The notes under the pieces: generated by a model | Databases searched by the model: none | The model's input: only the letters and a program-made list of their open reading frames with translations | Told to the model about the DNA's origin: nothing | Assembly: GCF_008831285.2 (NCBI RefSeq) | Contig: NC_045150.1 | Location: 9,188,001-9,252,000 of the forward strand | DNA from: Nymphaea colorata | Taxonomy: Eukaryota > Streptophyta > Magnoliopsida > Nymphaeales > Nymphaeaceae | Length of the DNA: 64,000 bases | Reading direction: 5' to 3' | Shown: one piece after another, positions 42,601 to 53,552 of the stretch | Layout: each line of letters opens with the position of its first letter | Position numbering within the stretch: position 1 is the stretch's first letter | Position numbers and translations under genes: made by a program

Positions 42601-44597
42601 CGGCTATCAGTTTTGTTTGGTTGCTGCCACTTTTGATTAAAAGTTTGATGAATCTATCAGTTATTTCTTTCAATTCTCTTCATCAACAAAAAAAAAAAAG
42701 TGATGATGCCGATCAACCAAGCTTATGCACAAGCCTAAATGAAGAGTGATCACCTAATCGTGATCGGTTTTCTCACTTTTCTGTAACAGTTGATTGCCTA
42801 TTGTTTTATTTTTTGAATTTTTTGTTCATTATATATTTTTGTTTTGCATTTTTTATTATTTTGTTTGTAGACTTTTTTATGGGAATACACTTATAAACTA
42901 TTAATGTTTTTTTCCATTTTATCATTTTTTCGAATTTAAAAATTTGTCGTACCTGTATACCCACAATTTTCAAAATCGCCATACCTGAACCTATATCGCA
43001 GTACCCGCACTCATGTGACATAGCATTTTTCCTTGTGTTCTCTCTCATTTTTCTCTTCACCGCCTCTGGTGCCAACTTCCTCTCCACCATTGTTGGCAAC
43101 TGCCTAGCCCCATCTTGCAGTCTCTAACTTTCTACTACTAAGCTACCTCCATATATGCTTTCGTATCCAGTTGAAATTTTGAGATTAGTGATCGTGACTG
43201 ACAAACTTACAATAGAATATGAAGTCTCAACTATAAAAGTTTCAACAACTTTCCAATAGCATCTTGATGCCCTTTAGAACAAAGATATTGTTGGATCTTC
43301 AATAAGAATCATTAAGAGTTCAATAAATCAGCTAATTTCCTTCATGTTCAACCCACAAAGTACTTACGTAAGCTAAATGTGTTTTTGAAGTTAGAGTACT
43401 AGACATGGTTTATTCTCAACTAGTTGTCAAATTTGACAAACCACTGACAAAAACGCCAAATATGTAATAAAGATGCATGCATAACAACACTATAAACATG
43501 TGATGCTGCTGTCGGGAGAAACATGGTAGTAGGTAATGCATAAAAAGCCAAATATGCAAGTAAGACTGCAAGCTCATTTGATGGTCTACATTTAGATAAA
43601 ATAACTGCCATAAATGATAAAATCACCTTTTAGAGCCAATACTCTGCTGTTTGGATTCATCAATGCAGAGTCTGCAGTAATAGGTCTCCTAAGTGGCTGT
43701 GCAGGCATATTCATATCGATGATGATGACACTGTTCTGTGGGGATGTTTCTCGTACACAGATATACTTGTCTGATTCCATCGTCACATGTGTAAATGTGA
43801 TAAATTGGGGGTTGATTCCCAGGCTTGTTAACTGAAAATATATATGATGAAACATTAATATGACAGAATCACCTTAATTGTTATCATAGCTCTAAACAAG
43901 GAAGTATCTTCCCCATATAAGTTTGAAGTATACAATGACATAAAAAATACCACAAATGCACGAGAACTAACAACGCGATGATGCACCTAAACTCCAATTA
44001 TTACCCATATTGACATGAGCTCGATTGTGGACCAAAACCAATGATCACAACAAAAAGAATTAGAAAATTACGCGCATAAATAGCCAATCTCTATGCAACA
44101 TGGAATTGGGAAAACTATTATCCCGTTTAAAATATCGTATAAGTTAATGAAATAGCTTGCTCCAAAGTAACAGACAAACGGTAAACCCTTATGCTTAGTA
44201 TATCAGAAAACCTTTCAACCACTAAGTAACAAGTTCTCGCAAATCTACTAAACTTCCAGATACAGAATAAAAAGAGTGGACACAGTTTTCCCATGAAAAA
44301 AAAACGGCACTAATAAAAAAATTCGAAACGGGGTCTAAGATGGAAATGAAGCATTAGGCCTACAAACGGTCTCACTCAAACAGATCAAACAGTAAAATCA
44401 TTAAATCAACCAAATTCAGGTCCAAAAAAGGAACAAACAAGCCACGTACATAAAACGAAATCACAAATTCGACCCCATCGTATATGATATCCACCGGATC
44501 ACCGGACAAAAATATAGATCATAGAGAGAATGACCGAGTAGAGGCGGCTTACCGTTAGAGCCTCCTTCATTGCGATCGGAGCACTGGCGGCCGCCAT
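24619..44597 (-). CDS. CHC: clathrin heavy chain
   Basis: Structural subunit of the clathrin triskelion for vesicle coats in endocytosis and trans-Golgi traffic. Exons: 44597-44553, 43831-43627, 40009-39921, 39658-39580, 37569-37442, 35660-35562, 35464-35356, 35178-35099, 35022-34795, 34722-34657, 33953-33837, 33532-33335, 32910-32794, 32627-32568, 32371-32285, 31886-31803, 31728-31594, 31315-31253, 31174-31070, 30997-30885, 30755-30503, 29218-29082, 28924-28646, 28539-27537, 27359-26874, 26189-26019, 25938-25753, 25411-25289, 25207-25097, 24789-24619. All phases join, giving 1708 residues (plant proteins are about 1705). The first 330 residues form the seven-bladed beta-propeller; the long alpha-helical leg of clathrin repeats fills about 540-1560, and the trimerisation segment and a Pro/Met/Gly-rich tail ending GMPPMGGY close the protein. 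Introns carry TE fragments, and the intron after exon 24 has no in-frame stop. Confidence 0.97.
27360..27536 (-). other. stop-free 177-nt intron of clathrin heavy chain
   Basis: The intron between CHC exons 24 and 25 has GTAATC and a CAG acceptor, is exactly 59 codons long and contains no stop in the exon frame. Retention would insert 59 residues (Ser/Phe-rich, then Gly/Arg/Lys-rich) rather than truncate the protein. All other plant clathrin sequence I recall skips from the GLNIIIQ block directly to VDDLEEV, so it is annotated as an intron. Confidence 0.8.
29513..29807. repeat. tandem duplication of about 140 bp in CHC intron 21
   Basis: Copy 1 (about 29513-29643) and copy 2 (about 29655-29807) share AACAACCAAATCTAGTAAAC, CTTGAAGGATAAC and TTTATTGGAAAA blocks in the same order. 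Copy 2 contains a nested second copy of a 22-bp piece, CTAGTAAACTCTTGAA(G/A)GATAA, at about 29722-29765. Confidence 0.9.
29879..30095. repeat. imperfect inverted repeat in CHC intron 21
   Basis: The left arm TGAAGCACCACCAGGGACCAC (29954-29974) is complementary to the right arm at 30030-30050 apart from a one-base bulge and one mismatch. An outer pair, TCATGTCACC near 29888 and GGTGACATGA near 30080-30090, extends the fold. It could be a decayed foldback or MITE element; no clean target duplication was seen. Confidence 0.6.
35771..35859. repeat. two tandem copies of a 45-bp unit in CHC intron 5
   Basis: The unit starting CATGTTCTTTTCCTTTTTCC and ending GACCATGTGATA repeats head to tail at 35771-35815 and 35816-35859 with essentially no differences. 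Confidence 0.95.
36301..36488. mobile_element. hAT-like MITE in CHC intron 5
   Basis: The element starts CAGGGGCGAGG and ends CTTCGCCCTG, giving short terminal inverted repeats. It is flanked by a perfect 8-bp direct repeat, GCTGCCGC (36293-36300 and 36489-36496). Eight-base duplications and CAGGGGCG-type ends are typical of plant hAT elements. It is 188 bp with no coding capacity, and lies 1.1 kb from the nearest exon. Confidence 0.85.
38240..39070. mobile_element. degenerate element rich in GAGTCAA motifs in CHC intron 4
   Basis: The left side near 38238 reads TAGTTGTAAAACTTGCCGAG and the right side, read on the other strand from about 39065, reads CTGTGTTCAAAACCCGGTGA, similar but decayed ends. 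The edges are dense in GACTCGG/GAGTCAA motifs and the middle is AT-rich. No target duplication was found. Probably an old non-autonomous DNA element; class uncertain. Confidence 0.4.
40234..40312. repeat. two tandem copies of a 40-bp unit in CHC intron 2
   Basis: The unit CCTCAAAGCAAAATGACCAT followed by AAAGAGAAGAAGATCACC repeats directly, with an A/G difference in the AGAAGAAG segment. Confidence 0.92.
41880..43020. other. probable repetitive DNA in CHC intron 2, unclassified
   Basis: GC-richer patches (41880-42020, with CTAGT/ACTAG motifs, and 42115-42190 and 42945-43020, with GTACCCGC-type motifs) flank AT-rich DNA inside the 3.6-kb intron 2. TGTGACAT occurs just outside both GTACCCGC-type patches (near 42118 and 43014) and could be a target duplication, but matching terminal repeats were not found. 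Confidence 0.3.
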
Positions 44598-47041
44598 GGC
44601 TGCGCAATTCAAGATCAAACGCCCGGAATTCCGCGACGGAAACCTCTGTAAGGTTTCCCAAAGAACCGATATTCGAAACCCTAGATCGGCAATCTAGGGC
44701 TTGAAACTGACGGCACCCAGCAGGAGGAGATGGGGCTTGAAGAGATCCACGAGAAAATGATCCAAACCAGACCCCTCCCTTCAATGGAATTCGCGCCAGA
44801 TCCCAGAGGAGAGAAGGAAAAGAGACAAAATGGGAGACAGATGAAGTGGAAAAACAGAGTCTCCCCCCCTTTTTTTTTTCTCTCCCTTTTTCCTCCACTT
44901 TTTAACCAGAGTCAAGCTCTACAGTCGGCTGGCCGGTGACTGTGAGTCTTTCACGTGCTTCCGTTATAATTATTGCAGTCCTTCCCGGTTCGAATCGGTT
45001 GCATGGGATCGGATTCACCACTCGCCACATCATCGGACGTACCATTTCGTTCCGTTTCCCAACTAATTGTATTCGTGAATATGTTCCACAGGTTTTGGAC
45101 ATAACGATTCGCCGCAAAAAGTGGATGTTGTGAAAAAAAAAAAAAATCAGCTGGGCCGAAAAGGAACCGATTCGTCCCGTTGTCGACCGATTCACCCAGT
45201 TCATTCCTGGATCAAACATGGCTAACGAAGAATGAATGTTGTGTGTTTAACGAAGAAACATTGAATCGCATTGGGAAGTTACTATCAATAAAATTACAAT
45301 TACAATTACAATCAAAGAGAGCAAGCAAACCAATTTAATCTACCGGCTGTTGTGAGAGTAAATAAGACATTTGATATTCTCTTGAAATATATATTTTCTA
45401 TGCAAATCTATCGAGAGATGAGGCTGCTTACCTTTATTAAGAAAGGATAAAAATCACATGGTCTCACTGTATATAATCTTTAAATGTTTGTTCCTTTATA
45501 CTTACAGTTCTTTTTTATTTTAGTAAACATACTATTGTTTAATCTAATAGCATGCTGATAAGACAGACTTTTTTAACATGGTTTTATAGAATGGTAAATG
45601 ATGGAGTACTCATGAGCAGAAGCTTCCATTTGTTGGGTATTCATAAAATAAACTTGAAGACATTTTTAAAATACAAGAGCTGGTTGGTCGTGGATTTATT
45701 AACCACAAGATTACTTACCTAATGAAAGTGGGTGTAACATCGCATTGGAGAGTGTACAGAAGTTTTCCTGGAATTGGTAGTTGTTGGTGTAAAGGTATTA
45801 AAAATCAAAGCATCTCAAAAGTTCTGGAAATAAGAAAAAGGACAGGCAATTTGCATAGTGGATACCCGTTTATATGTCAGATAAGTGACACAAGTAAATT
45901 GGTCAATATCGTTCAATTATCTGATAATTTTTAGTAATGTCTTATACACGATTATTACGAGACAGGCTTGTTAAGAATTGCTTAATATTTTTTTGGTCAT
46001 TAAGCTAGAAGATTGAACTAAGAGTTGTAGTTGTTAGTTTGTCAACAATCTCTGTTTATCATCAATCAAATCTTTGTTCATGATATAGAACTGTAGTTCA
46101 TAAAAAGCCAACCAGCCAGGGTCATCTATTTCTCTATATACTCTAATATACATGTAATTATTTACATTGAATACTTTCAAATATAATAATATACTTGTTT
46201 ATTTAAGCTAACGTGACTGCTTATATGTCACGGGAATTACCCACTGCGTTATCCTACCGAAATAATGTAGAAACACAATTGACATGAGTTGCTTATACTC
46301 GAACTTTCATTTAATTTAGGTTTCTTTATCATTTATACGTATACCAACAAACATAAAATTGATCACAGCCTAATTGTTCATTAAAAAATCAAGAAAATGT
46401 TAATACAGAAAAGGAAAAAACACATCAGTCGATCGAGCATAGGGGTGTAGTCAGTGTTATGTCATTCCATCATCGCAAGTAAAATGTGCAAAATAACCTG
46501 TCGTTGGACCCGAATCCAACGTTGTTGTCGTCTTATAGAACCTTTCAAAAGTGCTACATGCCCACACCAGCCTAATGTGACTGGCTGCACATGCTCCCAT
46601 ATGGCGCGAGCTGACATAAACAATTGAAAGAGAATTCTTCATGTGGTTATTGTTTAAATTTTCTGGCTTTAAATTAAAAAAAAGTTAAATACTTAGGACA
46701 ACTCTTTTGATTGATTAGTTAATTCGTGTGAGATGCTAAGATGAGAAGATCAAACCGTTGTTAAATATCTTGTAGTTTTTGGAAGTTTAGCATATCCAAG
46801 CGAATTTTATGTCGGAAGTTGGATTAACAATTCAGATTTTTTGATAAAAAAGACAGCCCTTAATGTGAAAAAAAATAAAAATATCAGTCCGAAAGCGTAA
46901 ATCTCCTAAAACTGAGGAAACAGAAAAGGCGGGGATTGGACACCTTCCGCGGTCGTGGCCTCGTTCTTCATCGCCTCCGCCATTTTCCCTAAACCTAAGC
47001 GGCCGATTCCATCGGCGTAACGGGACGCTGATACTCTTACT
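44598..47041. other. divergent intergenic region between CHC and PDV1
   Basis: No gene seen. The 44600-44900 part is GC-richer and should hold the CHC 5' UTR and promoter (minus strand); a T/C run at 44866-44890 is a CT-rich tract on the plus strand. The rest is AT-rich with no frame that looks coding. Confidence 0.55.
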
Positions 47042-47047
47042 GGCGCT

Positions 47048-47092
47048 CGCGCGCGCGCGAGAGAGGGAGAGAGCGAGTGAGAGAAAGAGAGA
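47048..47092 (+). promoter_or_regulatory. (CG)n-(GA)n tract in the PDV1 leader or promoter
   Basis: Six CG units run straight into about 33 bp of GA-rich DNA, ending at the first in-frame ATG of PDV1. GA-rich 5' UTRs are common in plants; alternating CG is rare in a plant genome with CpG depletion. Confidence 0.5.
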
Positions 47093-47141
47093 GATGACCC
47101 ATTTCCCACCATCGGCGTGTCAGGCATCATTGAGGTGGGAA

Positions 47142-49253
47142 ATGGAGGCAGAGGAGATCGAGGCCATCCTTGAGAAGATTTGGGATCTCCACGATAAGAT
47201 CAGCGACGCCATTCACTCAGTCTCGAAAGCTCACTTTCTCAGCTCCACGAAGCCTCAAGAGAAGCCCTCCAAGGATCAGGGAGGATTCGTGTTCATGAAG
47301 GAATGCCGCTCCGATAAGGACGAGTTATCCGAGGCAAGAAGCCTCAACGCCATAAGAACCGCGCTGGAGAATCTTGAAGACCACCTCGAGTTTTACCATG
47401 TAAGCCTCTTCGGTTCTTCTATCTGCCGCGGTTCTCGGATTTCTTTTTTGCTTATCGGTTTCACTTGGGTTTTTTTGGGCAACGCAATGGTATTCGGCTT
47501 CAGGAATTTTAGCTCTGGTTGTTAGGCAACTCGATATTTGAAGAACTCATAATTCTTTTGCACCGTGGGACAATGGATCGAGATTGTTGTTGGGTTTCAT
47601 GCTTTTTAGTGATGAAGTTTCAGGCGATCTTCTGATGGAGAAAGAAAGGGAGCATCGAATCCTGTCGATTTTTTTTTTATGTTTAGGGCTACGGATGGAA
47701 AGAAATAAAAGTGGCTAAACCTTCCTGAAAGCCACGACGAGATATTAGATCCCATCTGATTAATTCATGGATAAATTACTCCATCACTTCATTATGTTTA
47801 CTCAAGGATGTTATATGAGAGAAAACAGGGTTATAGCTGTTGAATGAAACAATGAAACCATACTATCAGCAGAAAAGTACACAGATATTACTCTTGTTAC
47901 TAACTTGGTGTATCTAGTTAACATGAACAAATTAGGTATATCAGATGGTCGCACAACCTAATGTCAAAATTTTTATGTCAATTTTTTTTCCGTCCAGTTG
48001 TAGATTATTTAAATCCATGTTCGTGTGTTGCTTCCTGTTCCTTTACTTCGTTCATGCTACTGAATATTCCTTTTATGTTGGGGAAGAATAGAAGTATAGA
48101 ACATATTTTCTTGTTGTGACCTGCCATTAACATGGATAAACTTATTGTTTGCCCCTGCAAAAGAACAAACATTTCCAGTGTCTTGGGGCAGGAAAACTTT
48201 AATCACTGGTTGCAGATTCCCTATGCAGTCACAGATTTTGTATAAATATTTGTGGTTATATTTCTGGACATTGGCGTACTCCCATTTATCTAATGCAAAA
48301 CTAACAAGTGCTAAGAAATTTGTAAACCTTTGCTAGAAGATAAGACTTGTAGCTAGAGAAATTTATTTTGTCGTTGATAATTTCTTAGTTGCTAGATCTG
48401 TATCCAATGTGCCTTATTCTGGATGCAAATGATGATTTGGTGGGTTCTAGCTGTTGTTTGCGTGAAGAGCTTGACATGTCCCACAGTTACTGAGTTTGTA
48501 GTCATGTTGTAATGATCACGCAGGCTGTGAGATATCAGTGCCTTTAAGTGTGCCCAAGTCTTACCTTCATGCAAGAACTTGAGTCTATAGGTTAACATGT
48601 TTTTCTACATGTAAATAATAGTACTCTTTGCAACCGCTTTGCCGTCAGCTCTACTACATCGAGTATATTCTTTTAACTAAAAGAATTACCGTTTCATTAT
48701 GATGTGACTGGTTTAAACGTCAATTTTTATTCTTTGTCTTCTTCTCTAGACCGTGCAATCTCAACAACGTGCTGAGAGAGACGCTGCAATAGCACAACTT
48801 GAGCAAAGTCGTCTTATTTTGGCAATGAAGCTTGCAGATTACCATGGCAAGAAGTACTCAGTCATTGAAGAAGCCTTAGCATTTGTTGGCAGTGTCGATG
48901 AAAATTTCGTTGCCCCAGAAGACTTAACAAGAAGTCAGATGAGCAAGAACATAGAAGTCCTTGGGTCAAAGGGGTCTAATTTTCTCATGCAAATTTTTGC
49001 TTCGAGTTTTAATTTGGTTAGAAGGTCACTAAAGCTTGAGACAGTTGCTGGGTTAATTGGCAATGCAGCTTTAATTGCTGCTAGCATGATTGCTGTGTTA
49101 CAGTTGCAGCAACTGACGGTCAAGGGTGGGTATCTGCTTGATGCTTCACGGATTGAAGAAGATGCTCATCTGGGTAGCACGGTTACACAGAGGAAGGTGC
49201 TTCCTCGTGAATATCGGGTCACAAAATTAGATGTATTGTTAGCCAGAGGATGA
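47142..49253 (+). CDS. PDV1: PLASTID DIVISION1 (PDV1), chloroplast outer-envelope division factor
   Basis: PDV1 sits in the outer chloroplast envelope, recruits the dynamin DRP5B/ARC5 to the division site from the cytosol, and contacts PARC6 in the intermembrane space through its C-terminal tail. Exons: 47142-47399 and 48750-49253, joined in phase 0, giving 253 residues (Arabidopsis PDV1 has 272). The N-terminal EEIEAILEKIWDLHDKISD and the LNAIRTALENLEDHLEF block match PDV1 closely; the middle (residues 70-125) is coiled coil. One transmembrane helix lies at about residues 185-204. The protein ends LDVLLARG, keeping the terminal glycine needed for binding its partner. An in-frame ATG 48 bp upstream (47094) would add 16 residues; 47142 matches the family start better. 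The single intron is 1350 nt. Confidence 0.93.
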
Positions 49254-50576
49254 TGAATTTTTACTGAAGAATTTCTGTACATGAATGAGTCGTTTTGTTG
49301 CAATCTTCTGGATTTAATTGTTTTGTCTTTTGTGTTTTGACAAATAGCCGTTAAACTTGCTTGTGACGTCAACCTGTAATCTAGTTGCGTGGGTCTTAGG
49401 ATTCTGAAATTCGGCAACCTGTGCTTTGACTTTCTGTTGGCCTTCAGCGGTTCTTGGTTAAAAAATGTGAAAGAAAATCCCAACTTGACCCAACTTTTGG
49501 CTATTACATTCTGCTGCTCCACCCTTCTTGAGCTTTCTTTATTCATTCACCATGGGAATCAATTTGTCTTTCTGCCTTTCATTGGTTTATCGCCATTTCA
49601 TGTTCTTCCACTGATCAAATAACAAGAATTTAGTTATTTTGCTTGGCTTCATTAGAAATCGACCGCTGCACCATCTCCGCCGCTTCCTGCCCTTCCTAGG
49701 GCCAAAAAGAACATGCTGGAATTGGCATCTCTTGATTTTCTACCTTCTCCTAGTTTTCTCATTTTTTGACGGTCAAGCTGGTGATGATTCTTATAATTTT
49801 TGGGGCCCCAACTCGGATACAAGGGATGCATATAACTTCCAAACTAGAAGCCACAAGCTTTAAGTTCCTTAGTTAAAGCTAGCTGGGGAAAACGCTCACT
49901 CTTTCAAGTCACACAGGCATTGGACTAGGTTTCTATCACAGAATGTACAGCCCTCAGGTCATGTTTTAAAACTTGAAGCTGCTTCCTCAAAAGCATGCAA
50001 AACAGACGTGCAACTAATGAAAGAGAAATTACTTCTGTTGCAACTAATTTATTGTCATTGTTTCCGCGTGGAAAAACAAAATACGCAAGGAGTTAGTACT
50101 GTATTTAAGGCAAATTTGTTGATTAAAACTGTACACAAAAATGGAATCAGACTCATTGACAATTTCATGCACCCAAGAGAAAAGGAAAGAAAAAAAACAA
50201 TATTTTAAATTACACCCAACAATTCAGAAGCAGATGACACCCACCTTATCAGTTACCATATATGTATACAAAAAAAATGAAGAATGACATAACCTAATTG
50301 GTCTTCCTTTTTAACACCACCAAGCCTTAAAGAAGGTCAAAACCATGAGAAGACTCCGGCAACAGAATGAGAGACTTGACGCCTGATTTACGTCTTCAAC
50401 TTTGACATTCCTCACAATCCACTCTTACTTCCAGTTCACCAACTTTAGTAGTTAAAATGGTTGATGTTCTTGCCCCATTCTCCTGGGCTCACTCCTTCTT
50501 ACTTCGAATTCAATTTTGTATTGGATGCAGAACTTTGCAAGACCAATAAAAAGTTCTGTTAAACGACTAGTAACTG
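49254..50576. other. convergent spacer between two PDV1-family genes
   Basis: 1.3 kb separates the two stop codons and must hold both 3' UTRs. No further gene seen. AT-rich; no obvious inverted repeat joining the two genes apart from the genes themselves. Confidence 0.55.
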
Positions 50577-52367
50577 TCAACCCCTTCCATGTAAAACATC
50601 CATATGCGTTCTCCTTATTTGCCGTGTTCGTCCTCTGGCTGCAGAATTTATAATAGATTCTCTTCCTGAACCAACGTTCCGTTTCAGCATCATCTTATGC
50701 ATCTTAGAGGATTCAAGGTTTCTCTGCTGCAATTGCAGTGCTAGAAGCGTGCCAACTGCAGCAACTCCAAACCCCACTAACGATCCAGCAGCCTTTAGCA
50801 ACCTAAATGGCTTCTTCATGATAAGGATAGGAGAGATGATGAAGGATATAAATCCTCTTAAAGGCATCATGGTCGTATTAGTATGCTTCTTTTGCAAATG
50901 TGCATTGTTACCGTTGGGAATTGATTCTTTCGGATGTAGGTTGGCAGATTTATCTGCTGCTCTTGCAAATTCAAGCGCCTCTTGAATCACAGGCCGATCT
51001 CTTCCATTATGTTCAACCAGCCTTTTGACAAGGAATTGTCTGCTCTGCTCCAGTCGTACAAGAGCAGAATATTTCTCCACCTCCTGCTGAGATTGCAGTC
51101 TCTGTAGACCAGAGAAAACTCATATTCAGAAAGTGAGAAGATTCATGTACAGCAAATATTTGAAGAAAAAAATGTGGAGTTCTTTTGAGGAAAACATGAG
51201 AATATTAATGCTTTATGGACAGAAAAAAGGAGAGGGGCAGGGCTGGCTGGATTAGGGCGAAGATAATCTAACAATGGTCCTAAAATTGTATTGATTAAAA
51301 TGCATGATCATGACCTCCTCAATGCATCTTGTTATTTATAGTGAAGCAACAATGGTCTTTACTTTATGTTGCAGAAGTTTTTTGGTCATTGTCTGCCTGG
51401 AACATGTTCCCTCAATCTCAGTACAGAAGAATATTCAGGAAACTCAACAAGATTCGACGTGTAATATTTCTTATTTCAGACCACATATTTTGAGGTACAA
51501 AACAATGAAAAAATACGAGCGAGGCTGTCCATGTAAATAAATGTGAAAAAGATTGTTTGTCTTCTTACTCGACATTTTGGCCAAGATTTTTTGGGACAGG
51601 AAATCATGCTCAAGGTTCTGTTAATTTTCTTCTGTTACACTGTGTGCATCTGAAGATTGTAGCCTTCTTCACAACCCAAGGAAGAAGCAATTTTTCTTTC
51701 TTTCTTGTTTTCCTCCTGTTATCCACCAAATTGATTGAATCAAGTTATCCAACATCAATACACGAATCAAACGGATCCAAAGGCTAAAATTTGAAAACCA
51801 TTTCACAACCAGGACAAGAAGGTTCACAAGATCAATCAATGGATCCCAAAATTTTCAGTGGATGATTCAGAGACAGCCCAAAGGGCCAAAACCAACAAAA
51901 AAGGAACATCACAGAAGAAATTTCAACAAGAGAAAAACAGGCAGAACCAATTCAGCTGATTTTGGAATTCAAATCAGGGCATCGAAAGAGTTCCCGGTCA
52001 GATTTAGCCTGGAAATGCAGAGGACATTCTTGACTCGTTCAGCCAATAACATAGCCACAAAGATTTTTCATTCAAAACTGACCTCCAAGAAACGAAGCCA
52101 CTCTTCGAACACCTGCAGCGCGTCTCCGATTGCCATTAGATTCCTTATTTCAAGATGTAGGCATGCTGAATATCCAGTAGACTCCGCATGTAGGTGCCCT
52201 TTTTGATCTTGGGCAGTGAAAACCATCGCTTCTGGGTCGCTGTGCAGGCAACAAGAAGAACAGTAAGAAGATTGGCATTGCTGGAAGACGTCTCTGACGG
52301 CATCCTCGACTTTTTCGCGCAATATCCGAGATTTCTGAATTGTAGAATTCAGGTTATGTAAGCCCAT
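50577..52367 (-). CDS. divergent PDV1-family protein (PDV1-like paralogue)
   Basis: Exons: 52367-52083 and 51101-50577, phase 0, giving 269 residues. An upstream in-frame ATG at 52436 would add 23 residues, but the internal start gives the family length. The coiled-coil segment LQSQQEVEKYSALVRLEQSR, the VIQEALEFA block, a single transmembrane helix at about residues 197-219 and the C-terminus MDVLHGRG all align with the PDV1 copy at 47142. The intron falls at the same place, just before the LQSQQ/VQSQQ block, in the same phase. The N-terminal 95 residues are much more diverged and include a cysteine cluster (CQSSYCSSCC) not present in PDV1. The terminal glycine is kept. A role at the plastid division ring is inferred from homology; it could instead be a subfunctionalised copy. 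Confidence 0.8.
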
Positions 52368-52588
52368 GAGAAAATCTTCAGGCTCACAAGGGAGTAGAGA
52401 GAGAAAGTAACCGCCAACTGCTAACCGGGAAAACACAGATCTGTTAAAGAAACCATTCTTGTCAAACGATCTAATGGTAAAAAAGAATGTACCGATGCAA
52501 GCAGTTTATTCAAAAGTAAACTGGAATATCATGATTGTCAGTGAAAAAGAAGCAAAAGTCGATGGACCATGATGCGCTGAACTTTTGT

Positions 52589-52597
52589 CATATATAC

Positions 52598-52629
<32 letters not shown>
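52589..52629. repeat. (TA)n(CA)n microsatellite
   Basis: About 16 TA units followed by five CA units. Confidence 0.9.
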
Positions 52630-53475
52630 CTTCGACTATTTTAATCAGTTAATTTCAAGGCCAGATTTCATGATGGGGTACAGCTTATCCCTTGTCAAAT
52701 GAGAAGAGAAAGTGGAACCACACGACCTTTGATTGAGATTTTTAATTCAGCTTCAAAATAGAGTGGAGATGAAAAAGTGTGAGTCTCACACCTCGAGCTC
52801 AGACTTTCTCTACCATCTTATTTTGATGCGTTTGATTTAGGAAAAGTTCCAGCCTTCATTTCAGCATTGCACTTTCTTGTCATTTTAAGCTGAACTGGGC
52901 AAAGTCCTTATTCAAGGACTTCCGATTGACAAAAAATTTTAGTTTGAGGACTAAATCTGACAGCCCACTTAAATTCATGGTTTTATTAAACTTGGGGGTA
53001 TGCAGAACTTTTTGAAATTTAAGATCCCCGAATTCTTACCAAATTCATGGATCTCTAGTCTGAAAAGGGGAAAGGGTTCTCAAATCTATAGGTTAAAGGT
53101 GCATAAACTGCAGATTCTTAATCAATGCATCTTTCATTCTCTTTTCAAATTCCTGGATTTGCAACATCATCTTTGCCTTTGGTTCGTCGTAGATCTTCTA
53201 AAGCAATAGTCAACTTACCAATGCCAACAAAGTGATCATTCAAAAGTTGATTGATCATTTCAAGAAAGAAATGTACAGCGAGACAGGCCATCTAGGAAAA
53301 TAAAGTCCTTTGCTTAAAGGGGGCGAAAGAAAGTTTCATTTTCATTCACATTTGTGCATTTTCTCCATAATCACGAATAATAGCTTCATACTTTTATTTT
53401 TTTGATATCTTCCCAGATTTTACTAGTAATCGCCAAAATATCTAAAATCAAATATGATATGTCGAAACATGTGAA

Positions 53476-53478
<3 letters not shown>

Positions 53479-53549
<71 letters not shown>
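53479..53549. repeat. (TA)n microsatellite, about 35 units
   Basis: Uninterrupted TA dinucleotides. Confidence 0.95.

Positions 53550-53552
<3 letters not shown>

Noticed and set aside
44960-45010. GGTTCGAATC, as in a tRNA T-arm
   Set aside because: No matching acceptor, D or anticodon arms around it.
44902-45219. Minus-strand open frame of 105 codons upstream of CHC
   Set aside because: No recognisable domain, interrupted by T-runs, and it overlaps the presumed CHC promoter.
45722-45934. 70-codon plus-strand frame as a small gene
   Set aside because: No family resemblance, no splice or promoter context; open frames of this length are expected in AT-rich DNA.
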